From positions 74,284-131,181 of the forward strand of contig JAILQS010000015.1 in NCBI GenBank assembly GCA_024698865.1: a stretch of DNA of 56,898 nucleotides, in the 5' to 3' direction. This document shows positions 28,558-38,247 of the stretch, one piece after another (the stretch's first letter is position 1; each line of letters begins with the position of its first letter). The stretch is from Lachnospiraceae bacterium. GTDB taxonomy: Bacteria > Bacillota > Clostridia > Lachnospirales > Lachnospiraceae. A program made the position numbers and the translations under genes. The notes beneath the pieces were generated by a model. That model saw only the letters and a program-made list of their open reading frames with translations. It did no database searches and was not told the origin of the DNA.

Positions 28558-29154
28558 TTAGTTAACTACTTTAACCATGCTGTGTCTTACAACGGAATCT
28601 TTATACATGTATCCCTTCTGCAATTCTTCAGCTACTATATTCTCTCCCATGGAATCATCTTCTGTATGCATTACTGCATTGTGATAATCCGGGTTGAATT
28701 CTTTGCCTACCGCTTCAATCGGTTTCACTCCGGCAGACTCCAGCGCTGTCATAAGCTGTTTGTAAATCTGCTCAATTCCCTGAACGAAGGAATTATTTTT
28801 GTCTTCCTCTGATACTGCCATCAGTCCACGTTCAAAGTTGTCTACTACCGGAAGAATTCTCTCTACAATGTCTTTGGCTCCGATTTCAAACATCTGTGTT
28901 TTTTCTTTTTCGGAACGCTTTCTAAAGTTATCAAATTCCGCCATGCTGCGAATTAATTTGTCGTTTAATTCAGCGATTTGCTCATCTTTGGAATCTTTCT
29001 TTTTCTTCTTGGCAGTTTTCTTATCTGCCTTATCGCTTGTTTTGGTTTCTTTTGTCTCTTTCTTGGTTTCTTCTACAGTTTCTTTGCTATCTGTATTCAT
29101 TTCTGTAGTGTCTGCTCCTTTATTTTCTTCTTTTGAAACAGTCTCTTCTGACAC
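28558..29154 (-). CDS. grpE: Nucleotide exchange factor GrpE
   Basis: Releases ADP from DnaK. A charged, low-complexity N-terminus (Lys/Glu/Thr-rich, about 65 residues) leads into the long dimer helix (AELNDKLIRSMAEFDNFRKR) and the beta-wing domain (GVKPIEAVGKEFNPDYHNAV). The C-terminus is GYMYKDSVVRHSMVKVVN. Length 198. GTG start, 16 bases after the hrcA stop. Confidence 0.95.
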   Translation of the reverse strand: MSEETVSKEENKGADTTEMNTDSKETVEETKKETKETKTSDKADKKTAKKKKKDSKDEQIAELNDKLIRSMAEFDNFRKRSEKEKTQMFEIGAKDIVERILPVVDNFERGLMAVSEEDKNNSFVQGIEQIYKQLMTALESAGVKPIEAVGKEFNPDYHNAVMHTEDDSMGENIVAEELQKGYMYKDSVVRHSMVKVVN

Positions 29155-29170
29155 TATTTACACTTCCTTT

Positions 29171-30199
29171 CTAAGATTTCTCTTTAAAAATATTATCTAA
29201 ATCTACCATTAGAGATTGTAGCGTATTTACAACTTTCTCATAATCCATTCTCTTTGGACCAACAATACCAATCTTTCCGTAAACGCCCTCTTCCACTTCA
29301 TAAGTAGCCGTGACAACGGAACAGTCTTTCATGGAATCCAACGGTGTTTCATCACCGATATACACTTGAATACCACGATTGTTCTCATCATCCATAGAGT
29401 CGGTAATCAACTGTGTAAGCTGCTTCTTTTCTTCAAAGGTATATAACAGTTTACTTGCCTTTTCATTGTCGTTAAGCTCCGGATATTTTAAAATATTCGT
29501 TGCACCGGAAGTATAAATCATATCTTCTTCTTCGCTTACCGCATCTGCAACCGCATCCAGTATGTTTGTTACTAACGTACTGTATTCTCCTGCCTGCTGC
29601 TTCATCTGCTGTACGACTGACATATTAATCTCGGTAAGATCCAGCCCCTGCAAAAATGTATTCATAACAACATTCAATTTAAGAAGCATCTCTTTTTCAA
29701 CCGCGATATCCATATCAACAATACGGTTCTTTACTTCATTACTGTCTAACACAACAACTACGAGAAGTTTTTGCATATCCATCTCGGACAGCTGTAAAAA
29801 CTTTAGCTTTGGATGTTTGGCCTTTGGTTTGGAAACCATCGTTGCGTAGTTGGTATTAACTGCAAGAAGCTTCGCAACATGCTGAAGTAAAACATCAATC
29901 TTGTCCGCTTTCAATTCCAGTTCACTGCGCATCGTATTAAGCTCTGCAACCTTTTCCTCCATCAGACTGTCAACGTAGAAGCGATAGCCCTTATCCGAAG
30001 GAATACGACCGGATGACGTATGTGGCTGGAAAATGTATCCCATATCCTCCAAATCTGACATCTCGTTACGAATCGTTGCCGAACTAAGATTCAAATCAGT
30101 ATATTTAGAAATTGTACGGGAACCTACCGGTTCACCTGTCTCGAGATAATTGCGGATAATTGCCTGCAATATCTTTACCTTTCTTTCATCTAACTGCAT
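29171..30199 (-). CDS. hrcA: Heat-inducible transcription repressor HrcA
   Basis: Binds CIRCE and represses class I heat-shock genes; its folding depends on GroEL. An N-terminal winged helix (LDERKVKILQAIIRNYLETGEPVGSR, split here by length: LDERKVKILQAII then RNYLETGEPVGSRTI) is followed by a GAF-like dimer domain. The ATG at 30197-30199 is preferred (AAGGA 10 bases upstream) over a GTG three codons earlier. First gene of the operon, 25 bases downstream of a perfect CIRCE. Confidence 0.95.
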   Translation of the reverse strand: MQLDERKVKILQAIIRNYLETGEPVGSRTISKYTDLNLSSATIRNEMSDLEDMGYIFQPHTSSGRIPSDKGYRFYVDSLMEEKVAELNTMRSELELKADKIDVLLQHVAKLLAVNTNYATMVSKPKAKHPKLKFLQLSEMDMQKLLVVVVLDSNEVKNRIVDMDIAVEKEMLLKLNVVMNTFLQGLDLTEINMSVVQQMKQQAGEYSTLVTNILDAVADAVSEEEDMIYTSGATNILKYPELNDNEKASKLLYTFEEKKQLTQLITDSMDDENNRGIQVYIGDETPLDSMKDCSVVTATYEVEEGVYGKIGIVGPKRMDYEKVVNTLQSLMVDLDNIFKEKS

Positions 30200-30223
30200 C
30201 AGAATCACATCCTTAGCTTTTTG

Positions 30224-30250
30224 TTAGCACTCATCTTAGTGGAGTGCTAA
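30224..30250 (-). promoter_or_regulatory. CIRCE operator
   Basis: A perfect TTAGCACTC-N9-GAGTGCTAA at 30224-30232 and 30242-30250. It sits just downstream of the -10 box, so HrcA binding would block the hrcA-grpE-dnaK-dnaJ transcript. Confidence 0.98.
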
Positions 30251-30264
30251 TATTCATTACAGAT

Positions 30265-30293
30265 AAATTACCACCTTTCATTTTCTTTGTCAA
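30265..30293 (-). promoter_or_regulatory. Sigma-A promoter of the hrcA operon
   Basis: On the minus strand TTGACA (30288-30293), a 17-base spacer and TAATTT (30265-30270). The CIRCE starts 14 bases downstream. Confidence 0.8.
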
Positions 30294-30350
30294 CCCCCTA
30301 TGATACGATATCTTCAAAAAACTTTTCACAGACCGGTTGGCAAAGCTTAC

Positions 30351-30565
30351 GGCGTGTCTTATACGCCGGCAGAGGTCAAGACTCGCTCGCGAGTCTTGCG
30401 CGCCGGATTCGGGTCTGCTTCAGCAGACAAATTCCTGTCCGAATCCGTGCGCATCCTCGCGGAGCGTTTAACTCAGTCGGAGAAATCCCCCGACTGAGTA
30501 TAGTTTGTCATAACCCCCACCTACGCTAACGCTTAGAGGTGGGGGATTTCTCCGACTGAGTTAAA
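30351..30565. repeat. Multi-hairpin non-coding block with a perfect 25-bp inverted repeat
   Basis: The 310-base gap between hrcA and the HAD gene holds no credible gene. It is a chain of palindromes: GGCGT/ACGCC (30351-30367), CAAGACTCGC/GCGAGTCTTG (30377-30398), GGATTCGG/CCGAATCC (30405-30446) enclosing GTCTGCT/AGCAGAC, and a 25-bp inverted repeat (30467-30491 with 30541-30565). That repeat surrounds CCCCCACCT/AGGTGGGGG (30514-30522 and 30537-30545). Arm ACTCAGTCGG (30471-30480) can pair with either of two copies of CCGACTGAGT (30490-30499 or 30552-30561). The right arm includes the HAD stop codon. It is visibly richer in GC than its surroundings. Confidence 0.8.
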
Positions 30566-31343
30566 TCAACGCATAGTGCTTTAATGCCTGATATATTCCG
30601 TCTTCATCCACATCACTTGTCACATAATCCACACGGTTAAGTATCTGCGGGCTGGAATTTCCCATCGCAATACTTACACCTGTGTATTCAAGCATTGCCA
30701 AGTCATTATTGCTGTCTCCAACCGAAATGGTATCTTCTAAATCGACGCAGAATTTATCCATTAGTAATTGAATCCCCGTTGACTTGGAATAACCAAGCGG
30801 GATAATCTCATAATGGCGGTTCTCACGATCTATAATTTCAAATACATCTTTATACTTCTTTTCAAAAGAAGCAAAGTCTGAAGTCTCGTCTGTGCAGACG
30901 TACATTTTATCAATGGGATACTCCATTTGCTCCACGCTTGCCACCTTGAATTCTTTCTGGGTACGGAAATACCGGAAATCTGGAAAACGTAATTCCTCCA
31001 AATCTTCCATATAGGCAGTATATTTTCCCTCATATATGGTTTCAATATTCCACGCTTTCATATCTTTGCGAAGTGACCTGGCAAAATCCATCGTTCTGGA
31101 AATATGTAATAATTCCTCTCCGTGGCAAAAAACATTGGTTCCGCAGCCACATACATATCCGTCTACGTCAAGCTCCAGAATTTCTTTTGGCAAAAACGAA
31201 TAGCAACGGCCGGTATTTATAAATATGAAATGACCATTCTCTCTGGCAATTCGGATTGCCTCAATGGCACTATCCGGAATCTTTCCGGTCTTTTCACTTA
31301 ATAGTGTTCCGTCAATATCAAAAAATATCATCTTTGGTTTCAT
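30561..31343 (-). CDS. HAD-superfamily sugar phosphatase, Cof type
   Basis: Cof/YidA-like phosphatase with a C2 cap, probably acting on sugar phosphates or similar small phosphoesters. Motif I is FFDIDGTLLS (two catalytic Asp), motif II is FINTGRCY, the conserved Lys falls in the SKSTGIQLL region and motif III is ISVGDSNNDLAML. Length 260. GGAG seven bases before the ATG. The specific substrate cannot be read from the sequence. Its stop codon lies in the right arm of the 25-bp inverted repeat. Confidence 0.9.
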   Translation of the reverse strand: MKPKMIFFDIDGTLLSEKTGKIPDSAIEAIRIARENGHFIFINTGRCYSFLPKEILELDVDGYVCGCGTNVFCHGEELLHISRTMDFARSLRKDMKAWNIETIYEGKYTAYMEDLEELRFPDFRYFRTQKEFKVASVEQMEYPIDKMYVCTDETSDFASFEKKYKDVFEIIDRENRHYEIIPLGYSKSTGIQLLMDKFCVDLEDTISVGDSNNDLAMLEYTGVSIAMGNSSPQILNRVDYVTSDVDEDGIYQALKHYALI

Positions 31344-31363
31344 AGTCTGACTCCTTACCTTTT

Positions 31364-32530
31364 CTATAATAAAAACTTTGCAAGCACGGTATTACTCACA
31401 TCAATTCCCTGCTCTGTAAGTCGCAGATACCCTTTAGATTCTTCCAACAAATCCAGGTTCTTTAACTGCATTATTTCTTCCTTATATACCTCTTCCACTG
31501 TCTGACCAAACAATTCTGCAAATGTGTCTTTACGAACACCCTGCATCTTACGCAATCCCAAAAACATAAACTCTTCCATGCGCATCGTTTTGTCCAGCAC
31601 ATATTCAACCTTTCGCACGTCCTCCTGCAAAAGATACTGTTTCATATCCACCGTATTTTTATATCTTACATTTTGAATCAGCGAAGCTGCCCCAAGACCG
31701 AAGCCGATATAGTCTACACCGCTCCAGTAAAACAGGTTGTGTTCGCACTCCTTGCCCTCTCTGGCATAGTTTGATATTTCATATCGGTGATATCCCTGTT
31801 CCTTAAGCAGTTTCCCCGTCAGATGATACATTTTCCGATCCGTCTCTTCTGACGGAATCCGGTTTGTCGCAGTTCCTTTTGGTCCATACTTATCATAAAA
31901 TGGTGTACCCTCTTCTATAATAAGACTGTACGCAGAAATATGTTCCGGTTTCAGCGCCACTACCTTTCGCAATGTTTCTTCATAACTTTCCACTGTCTGA
32001 CCGGGAAGCGCAGACATCAAATCAATATTGATGTTGTCAAATCCGCACTCTCTTGCCACCTGATAGTTTTCAAGAAACTGTTCATAAGTATGTATTCTTC
32101 CAAGTTCCTTTAACTCTTCATTATTGGCAGACTGAAGCCCCATACTGATCCGGTTGATGCCTGCTTCCTTATAAATCATAAGCTTTTCTCTCGTAAGTGT
32201 TCCCGGATTTGCTTCCATCGTGATTTCTTTTACGTCCGCAAGCCCACCACCCCGGCAAAAACCATTGTCGACAGATGCTATATTTTCCCAAAGCACCCTA
32301 AGTATCTCTCTTATGTCAGAAGGCTCTAAAAAAGAAGGAGTTCCACCCCCGATAAATACAGTCTCAATCATGTATCCGGAAAGTAACTCCTTCTTATCTG
32401 CTATTTCTTTTTTTAGAGCCTGTACATATTCTTTTTGTAATTGTCTCGTTCCCGGTTTGGAAAGGAAGTCACAATAATTGCACTTCCTCTCACAAAAAGG
32501 GATGTGAATATATACACCGGCTTTACTCAT
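31364..32530 (-). CDS. hemW: Heme chaperone HemW (radical SAM)
   Basis: Radical-SAM family protein formerly called coproporphyrinogen III oxidase-like (HemN-like), now regarded as a heme-binding chaperone. The cluster motif is [13 protein letters not shown] with the extra Cys pattern CxxxCxxC. Other motifs are [19 protein letters not shown] and RISMGLQS, with the HemN C-terminal domain present. Length 388. Its start overlaps the end of lepA by 8 bases; lepA-hemW-hrcA is the conserved order in Firmicutes, here with the HAD gene and the hairpin block inserted before hrcA. Confidence 0.93.
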   Translation of the reverse strand: MSKAGVYIHIPFCERKCNYCDFLSKPGTRQLQKEYVQALKKEIADKKELLSGYMIETVFIGGGTPSFLEPSDIREILRVLWENIASVDNGFCRGGGLADVKEITMEANPGTLTREKLMIYKEAGINRISMGLQSANNEELKELGRIHTYEQFLENYQVARECGFDNINIDLMSALPGQTVESYEETLRKVVALKPEHISAYSLIIEEGTPFYDKYGPKGTATNRIPSEETDRKMYHLTGKLLKEQGYHRYEISNYAREGKECEHNLFYWSGVDYIGFGLGAASLIQNVRYKNTVDMKQYLLQEDVRKVEYVLDKTMRMEEFMFLGLRKMQGVRKDTFAELFGQTVEEVYKEEIMQLKNLDLLEESKGYLRLTEQGIDVSNTVLAKFLL

Positions 32531-34337
32531 CGTCTAATTTCAAAACGCTCATAAACGCCTTCTGTGGAATCTCTACGTTACCAATCTGGCGCATACGTTT
32601 CTTTCCTTCCTTTTGTTTCTCTAACAGTTTACGTTTACGACTGATATCACCACCGTAACATTTGGCAAGTACATCCTTACGCATTGCTTTTACGGTCTCT
32701 CTGGCGATAACTTTACTTCCTACTGCCGCCTGAATTGGAATTTCAAATAAATGTCTTGGAATCTCTTCTTTGAGCTTCTCGCACATTTTTCTTGCTCTCT
32801 CATATGCGGTTTCGGAATGTACAATAAAGGACAACGCGTCCACTTCTTCCTTATTAATCAGGATATCTAACTTCACAAGTGTTGACGGTACATATCCCTT
32901 AAACTCATAGTCAAAGGAGGCATATCCTCTGGAACGCGATTTCAAAGCATCAAAGAAATCGTAAATGATTTCGTTGAGTGGCAGATCATATTTTAACAGC
33001 GCTCTCGTTTGTTCTATATACTCCATACCAATATAAACACCGCGTCGTTCCTGACAAAGCTTCATAATCGGTCCGACAAATTCTGTCGTAACCATAATCT
33101 CCGCACTGACAAACGGTTCCTCCATATGGTCAATCTCAGAAGGATCCGGAAGGTTGGAAGGATTGGTAATTTCAATCATCTCCCCATTGGTCTTGTACAC
33201 CTGGTAAATAACTCCCGGTGCCGTCGTTACAAGATCTAAATTATATTCTCTCTCCAGACGTTCCTGGATAATTTCAAGGTGTAATAATCCAAGGAAGCCA
33301 CAGCGAAAACCAAATCCAAGTGCAATGGAGGTCTCCGGTTCAAACTGCAGGGAAGCATCATTTAATTGAAGTTTTTCAAGCGCATCTCTAAGATCCGGAT
33401 ATTTTGCACCATCTGCAGGGTACATTCCGCAATACACCATCGGATTAACTTTCTTATATCCTTCCAACGGTTCTTCACATGGATTGTTGGCATCCGTTAC
33501 CGTATCACCAACACGCGTATCTTTTACATTTTTAAGACTGGCGGTTATGTATCCAACCATACCTGCACTCAATTCATCACACGGAATAAACTGTCCTGCA
33601 CCAAACGTACCTACTTCCACGACTTCTTCTTCCTTACCGGAAGCCACAAGACGCATCTTGGTACCTTTCTTTACCGTTCCGTCAAAAATCCTGCAGAAAA
33701 TAATAACACCCTTATATGCATCATACAACGAGTCGAAAATCAATGCCTTGAGTGGCTTGTTCGGGTCACCGGAAGGTGCCGGTATCTTCTTTACTATCTG
33801 CTCCAAAACGTCTTCGATGTTCGTTCCCATCTTGGCAGAAATCTGTGGTGCATCCTCTGCTTCAATTCCGATAATATCTTCAATCTCATTAATAACTCTC
33901 GCCGGATCCGCGCTAGGCAAATCAATTTTGTTGATGACCGGCATAACTTCCAAATCATGATCGATGGCAAGATAACAGTTTGCAAGCGTCTGCGCCTCAA
34001 TTCCCTGTGCAGCATCCACAATTAAAATAGCGCCTTCACACGCTGCAAGACTTCGGGACACCTCGTAATTAAAATCCACATGTCCCGGAGTATCTATCAG
34101 ATTGAAAATATACTCTTCTCCGTCTTTTGCTTTGTATACAATACGTACTGTCTGCGCCTTAATGGTAATTCCACGTTCTCGCTCAAGATCCATATTATCA
34201 AGCACCTGTGCCTGCATTTCCCTGCTGGTAAGCAGACCTGTCTTTTCGATAATACGGTCCGCCAATGTAGACTTACCATGATCGATATGGGCAACAATAC
34301 AAAAATTTCGAATTTTATCCTGATCTATATATGCCAT
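32523..34337 (-). CDS. lepA: Elongation factor 4 (LepA)
   Basis: Ribosome-bound translational GTPase. G motifs are visible: G1 [11 protein letters not shown]3 DTPGHVDF and G4 NKIDLP. Domains II, III, V and the LepA-specific C-terminal domain complete the 604-residue protein, ending ...[20 protein letters not shown]. The ATG at 34335-34337 is chosen because AAAGGAG lies seven bases upstream; a longer frame adds nine residues without a site. Confidence 0.96.
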   Translation of the reverse strand: MAYIDQDKIRNFCIVAHIDHGKSTLADRIIEKTGLLTSREMQAQVLDNMDLERERGITIKAQTVRIVYKAKDGEEYIFNLIDTPGHVDFNYEVSRSLAACEGAILIVDAAQGIEAQTLANCYLAIDHDLEVMPVINKIDLPSADPARVINEIEDIIGIEAEDAPQISAKMGTNIEDVLEQIVKKIPAPSGDPNKPLKALIFDSLYDAYKGVIIFCRIFDGTVKKGTKMRLVASGKEEEVVEVGTFGAGQFIPCDELSAGMVGYITASLKNVKDTRVGDTVTDANNPCEEPLEGYKKVNPMVYCGMYPADGAKYPDLRDALEKLQLNDASLQFEPETSIALGFGFRCGFLGLLHLEIIQERLEREYNLDLVTTAPGVIYQVYKTNGEMIEITNPSNLPDPSEIDHMEEPFVSAEIMVTTEFVGPIMKLCQERRGVYIGMEYIEQTRALLKYDLPLNEIIYDFFDALKSRSRGYASFDYEFKGYVPSTLVKLDILINKEEVDALSFIVHSETAYERARKMCEKLKEEIPRHLFEIPIQAAVGSKVIARETVKAMRKDVLAKCYGGDISRKRKLLEKQKEGKKRMRQIGNVEIPQKAFMSVLKLDDE

Positions 34338-34385
34338 AGTTACTCCTTTTACGCAAATTTTCACTAATGCATTATAGCATAGCCT

Positions 34386-35663
34386 CTACTCGCTTTTCAA
34401 TACTTTATCCAGACATTCGGCAAACGGTTCCATTGCATTTTTCGCCTGTTTGACCGTGTTATTCTCATTCCCGAGTTCAATCAGCAAAAAGCGTTCCTTA
34501 AGGTGCATATTATAACGATATCCTTTTAAATAATTGGTGTAAATCAAATCCGGATACAACTCCATAGCCTTAAGTCTAAGTTGCAGGGAAAATGCCAGAT
34601 TCGCCTGTTGATTCGGATTTTTCAAATACGCAATCGGACCTTCCCGATTCCTACTTAATCCGTTAAACAGCATAATCTGCGCTGTTTCTTTTCCGTCAAT
34701 CTGCGTAAGCCGCTTCACTTTATTTCCGACACCGTCTCTATGTAAATCTATAACCACCTGAATCGACGGGTACTGTTTTAGTGTTTTCTCTATTGCCTTG
34801 TATGCCTGATTGTACGCTTTGTTCCGGTCAATGCTTCCATTCACACGGTCATACTCTGTCTTATCATGGAGCACCTGATAACCATACTTATTTTCCAAAA
34901 TCTGCGCCAGACAAGTCCCTACGCCCACAACCGAATCCTCTTTCTTTCCTTTCCTGCTGTCGATAAAAGCTTCACTTCCTCCATGGGTGTGATAGATCAG
35001 AATTTTGGGTCCTTTCGCCTCTCTCTCCTTTTTGGATAAAGAAATGTCTTTATCCAAAAGTTTCTTTACGGAAAACATTTTCCGGTCAATGCTGGTCGTA
35101 CTATCTACCGTATAGAAATGTTCTAAAAGATAGGATGTGCTCCCCTTCTTCTTAAGCTCACTAAGTATTTTTGATTCGAATGCATTTGCACCCTCTCTGG
35201 TAACAGACGCCTTCTCATCCTTTAATGAACCACCAAGGAGCAATGGTACAGAGGTCTCCTCCGTAGCCTCTGCCTCATAGGCGATCTCCTCCTGTGCTTT
35301 ATCACTCCCTTCCTCTTCTCTTAATAACGCATATTTGGGCAATAACTCTTTATAGACCGGCTGTTCCTTAATCATATCCGCATCTTTTATTGACTCCTGA
35401 TCATTTGCACAAAAAAAGCCCCGCATATAATTTCCATACGTCCAATTTCCTATCATTATCATAAATGCATAATCTTTCGGGGATGGCGGAATATCACACG
35501 ACATATCCCTAAGATAACAGGATGCGCCCGTTACCGCTGCTTTTATAAACTGTCTTTCCAGGGTTTCTACCAATGACTCCTCCGTATGGAATCCCGCAAT
35601 AATTATAGAAAATGAAATGCATAAAATACCTGTCCAAATACATACATATATCCTTCTGAGCAA
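34386..35663 (-). CDS. spoIIP: Stage II sporulation protein P
   Basis: Peptidoglycan amidase/endopeptidase of the SpoIIDMP engulfment machine. An N-terminal membrane helix (about 5-24) is followed by a variable linker. The catalytic domain shows ILIYHTHGGSEAF (zinc-ligand region), VIDLHRDGVG and FLLIELGNENNTVKQA, as in amidase-3-like SpoIIP. Length 425. TTG start with GGGAGG seven bases upstream. It follows gpr by about 40 bases, the conserved clostridial pair. Confidence 0.92.
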   Translation of the reverse strand: MLRRIYVCIWTGILCISFSIIIAGFHTEESLVETLERQFIKAAVTGASCYLRDMSCDIPPSPKDYAFMIMIGNWTYGNYMRGFFCANDQESIKDADMIKEQPVYKELLPKYALLREEEGSDKAQEEIAYEAEATEETSVPLLLGGSLKDEKASVTREGANAFESKILSELKKKGSTSYLLEHFYTVDSTTSIDRKMFSVKKLLDKDISLSKKEREAKGPKILIYHTHGGSEAFIDSRKGKKEDSVVGVGTCLAQILENKYGYQVLHDKTEYDRVNGSIDRNKAYNQAYKAIEKTLKQYPSIQVVIDLHRDGVGNKVKRLTQIDGKETAQIMLFNGLSRNREGPIAYLKNPNQQANLAFSLQLRLKAMELYPDLIYTNYLKGYRYNMHLKERFLLIELGNENNTVKQAKNAMEPFAECLDKVLKSE

Positions 35664-35704
35664 TCAAATCCCTCCCCCATTATTCTATTCGGACATCTCC
35701 CTGA

Positions 35705-36598
35705 TTATGCATTTAGCAGATAACGGTTCATTCCCCCGGCGATTACCTGCACCAGTCGTTCCATCAGTTCATCAATATTTCCCGGTGTGACATATAGTGC
35801 TTCTCCCAGTTTTTCTTCGAGCATCGATTTTGCCTCAATGACCGTTGGCACCCCCAGTGCCAGCACCGGAACGCCCAAAGAAGCCTCATCAAATGCATTT
35901 CGATGATTTCCCACTCCGGAACCGGGGGCAATTCCGGTATCTGCAATTTGAATGGTTGTACCAAGGCGTTTGGTTTCCCAAGCCTTGAGCGCATCAATTA
36001 CACAAATCAAATCAGGTGCCAGTTCTGCCACAATTCCTTTCACTATCGCAACCGTTTCCATACCGGTTTGTGCCATTACTCCGGGGGCAATCGTAAATAC
36101 ATCACACATTCCGAAAGGCAGCTCGTTTTCCGGCATTATCTTATGCAAATGTCCTGTTGCCATCAACTGATCCACTACTTTGGGTCCCAAAGAATCCGAA
36201 GTAATTTTACGGTTTCCAAGTCCTACGATAAGAATTTTTTTCGCCTTTGTTTGCATATCTATCTGCTTGCCCTTCACCAGCTTTTCAAGTTGTGCGCACA
36301 GACAATCCGATACCTTCTCCCGCCCTTCTTCTCCCATATAATATATTTCCTTCTGCAAACGCGGAACTTCTATCGTAATATATTCTCCCATTGGTTTCCC
36401 AAGCGCCCGCTCCCCCTCTTTTGAGGTAACTCGGATTGTCGTAAGATAGATATCCTCTTTTTGTAAATGTTCCTTCTCTACTTCAATCCCCGGTGTTTTA
36501 TCGTTTTGTTTTTCTACTTTCGCTATCCCCATCTTATGCCTATTGCTCGCTTTTTGCAGTCCCTCATTCAATTCTACTGCCAGGTCCGTCCGATTCAT
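35705..36598 (-). CDS. gpr: Germination protease GPR
   Basis: Aspartic-like endopeptidase that degrades small acid-soluble spore proteins at germination. The early RTDLAVELNEG segment contains the self-processing region seen in other GPRs. Then come KKILIVGLGNRKITSDSLGP, TIAPGVMAQTGME and IADTGIAPGSGVGNHR, all GPR hallmarks. Length 297. The ATG at 36596-36598 follows GGAGG. It is divergent from rpsT; forespore (sigma-G) control is expected, but I did not find a convincing promoter. Confidence 0.94.
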   Translation of the reverse strand: MNRTDLAVELNEGLQKASNRHKMGIAKVEKQNDKTPGIEVEKEHLQKEDIYLTTIRVTSKEGERALGKPMGEYITIEVPRLQKEIYYMGEEGREKVSDCLCAQLEKLVKGKQIDMQTKAKKILIVGLGNRKITSDSLGPKVVDQLMATGHLHKIMPENELPFGMCDVFTIAPGVMAQTGMETVAIVKGIVAELAPDLICVIDALKAWETKRLGTTIQIADTGIAPGSGVGNHRNAFDEASLGVPVLALGVPTVIEAKSMLEEKLGEALYVTPGNIDELMERLVQVIAGGMNRYLLNA

Positions 36599-36711
36599 TG
36601 CATTCCTCCGTTCTGATTTTTTCATCCTTCCTTCTTAGTCTGTACAAAAATGCGTGGGATTAAGCACTAAAAAACACAAAAAAGTTTTTGCGCAAAAATT
36701 ATCATTTTCTC

Positions 36712-36740
36712 TTGACAACCCTATAAATATCATATACACT
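36712..36740 (+). promoter_or_regulatory. Promoter of rpsT
   Basis: A perfect TTGACA (36712-36717), a 17-base spacer and TACACT (36735-36740). Transcription would start near 36747, giving a leader of about 85 bases. Confidence 0.75.
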
Positions 36741-36746
36741 AATTGA

Positions 36747-36832
36747 GTGTGTTTGCATTGGAACGTGTCCGTGTCTCCGGATCTAATGCAGCAATTAATT
36801 TACAAATTTCATTATTTTTGGAGGTGCTTAGA
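36747..36832 (+). promoter_or_regulatory. Structured leader of rpsT
   Basis: The leader can fold into a stem TGCATT/AATGCA (36754-36759 and 36785-36790) enclosing TCCG/CGGA (36768-36771 and 36778-36781), followed by an A/T-rich stretch and GGAGGTG. It could be an S20 autoregulatory site, by analogy to other ribosomal protein leaders; this is inference. Confidence 0.45.
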
Positions 36833-37096
36833 TTGGCAAACATTAAATCAGCAAAGAAAAGAGTTCTTGTAACAAAGACTAAAACTGAGAGAAACAAAGC
36901 GATTAAATCAAAAGTTAAAACTGCAATCAAAAAAGTTGACGCTGCTATCGCTGCTAACGATAAAGAAGCTGCTGCTGCTGCACTTAAAGCTGCTACAGTT
37001 GAAATCGACAAAGCTCAGAGCAAAGGTGTATTCCACAAAAACACCGCTGCAAGAAAAGTTAGCCGTTTAACAATCGCAGTTAACAAGCTTGCATAA
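36833..37096 (+). CDS. rpsT: 30S ribosomal protein S20
   Basis: Small-subunit protein that binds 16S rRNA early in assembly. The 87-residue, Lys/Ala-rich helical sequence begins MANIKSAKKRVLVTKTKTER (TTG start) and ends HKNTAARKVSRLTIAVNKLA, the normal S20 termini. The TTG at 36833 is chosen because GGAGGTG lies six bases upstream; the longer frame from 36743 would add 30 unrelated residues encoded by the leader. It is the only plus-strand gene in this part and is flanked by gpr and holA, as in related genomes. Confidence 0.97.
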   Translation: MANIKSAKKRVLVTKTKTERNKAIKSKVKTAIKKVDAAIAANDKEAAAAALKAATVEIDKAQSKGVFHKNTAARKVSRLTIAVNKLA

Positions 37097-37124
37097 TTGA
37101 TTCGATTATAAATTAACCCAAATA

Positions 37125-37160
37125 AAGGATTGCCAGGTGTGTGGCAATCCTTTTTCTTTA
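37125..37160. terminator. Bidirectional terminator between rpsT and holA
   Basis: Stem AAGGATTGCCA/TGGCAATCCTT (37125-37135 and 37142-37152) followed by a T run on the plus strand and TTTATTT on the minus strand. It can serve both convergent genes. Confidence 0.9.
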
Positions 37161-37168
37161 TTTGTATT

Positions 37169-38158
37169 CTATTTTTTACTGAACTGCAAAAGAAGCATCT
37201 CAACTCCTACTCCGTCTGCAAGCCTTCCGCTTTTAATTTTCTCCTCTGTATCTGCACAGGCTTCTAACGCCTGACGCAAAAACTCCTTTGAGAAATGCCT
37301 GGTCTGTGCTGCGTACTTACGTACCGCAAAAGGGGGCACTTTCAGCTTGGACGCATAGGAAGCCGAAGAAACCTTCTTCTCCTGCAAATCCGATAACGTC
37401 AGTAATTTATCAAAGTGTCTGGAAAGGAGATACAGAATGGAAGCCGGTCTTTGTCGCAAGGTAATCAAATCCTTGTACAAACGCAACGCTTTTGTCTGAT
37501 TCTGATCTGCAACCGCATCTAACATCTGGAATATCTGGTCCACTACCTGCGGACAGCAAACCTGATCAATATCCTCTGCCGTAACAATCTCTTTCTCATA
37601 AGCGTAGCAAATCACTTTTTCCGCCTCATTGGCAAGCAACTGCATGTCACATCCAACCTGTTCAATCAGGTAGTTCACCGTATCCTGTGTAACCTTTTTG
37701 CCGTTTTTGACAAACAGCGCTCCAATCCATTTGCGAAGATATGCAATATCTTCGTTATTTACTTCCGCAACGACACCGATTTCTTTTACGACTTTAAACA
37801 GCTTCTTACGCTTATCTACCTCATTTTCCACAAATATCATACAGGTAGTCTCCGGCATATCCGGCAGATACTCTTCTAACTCCGATGTACTCTTAAAGAG
37901 TCCGCTGTTTTTAATAAACACAACTCTCTTCTCACTAAAGAAAGGAAGCGTCTCTGCCATGGATATTACCTGTGTGACATCTATATTTTTGCCTTCAAAA
38001 TAGGAATAATTCATATCATCCGTATCGGAAAGCATGGCTTTTTTTAATTCATTTCCGTAATATCTTTTCAAATAATCCTCGGGTCCGTAAAGCAGATATA
38101 CCCGCTTAAATTCCCCGCTCTTAAGATTTTCGGAAATCTTCTTAATTGAATCCTGCAT
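37169..38158 (-). CDS. holA: DNA polymerase III subunit delta
   Basis: Clamp-loader subunit that opens the sliding clamp. It has an N-terminal degenerate AAA+ domain (RVYLLYGPEDYLKRYYGNEL, no functional Walker A), a middle region (NSGLFKSTSELEEYLPDMP, CMIFVENEVDKRKKLF) and a C-terminal collar domain (ALRLYKDLITLRQRPASILY). Length about 329. The start is taken as the ATG just after GGAGGTA; two adjacent ATGs make this uncertain by one codon. Ends convergently with rpsT. Confidence 0.93.
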   Translation of the reverse strand: MQDSIKKISENLKSGEFKRVYLLYGPEDYLKRYYGNELKKAMLSDTDDMNYSYFEGKNIDVTQVISMAETLPFFSEKRVVFIKNSGLFKSTSELEEYLPDMPETTCMIFVENEVDKRKKLFKVVKEIGVVAEVNNEDIAYLRKWIGALFVKNGKKVTQDTVNYLIEQVGCDMQLLANEAEKVICYAYEKEIVTAEDIDQVCCPQVVDQIFQMLDAVADQNQTKALRLYKDLITLRQRPASILYLLSRHFDKLLTLSDLQEKKVSSASYASKLKVPPFAVRKYAAQTRHFSKEFLRQALEACADTEEKIKSGRLADGVGVEMLLLQFSKK

Positions 38159-38247
38159 CATTACCTCCATACCGGGCACTTGTATACGCTTGATTTGATG
38201 AAGATAGCGCCCGAACGTATTGAGATAATTATATCTGTTATTTTATC

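Noticed and set aside
30287-30529. Plus-strand ORFs of 80 and 65 codons in the hairpin block
   Set aside because: They consist of translated palindromes (Ser/Arg-rich), overlap in two frames and have no ribosome site; the start is also in the hrcA promoter.
36739-37011. Minus-strand ORF opposite rpsT
   Set aside because: It is an antisense shadow of the Lys/Ala-rich S20 gene, without a start site, and it includes the leader.
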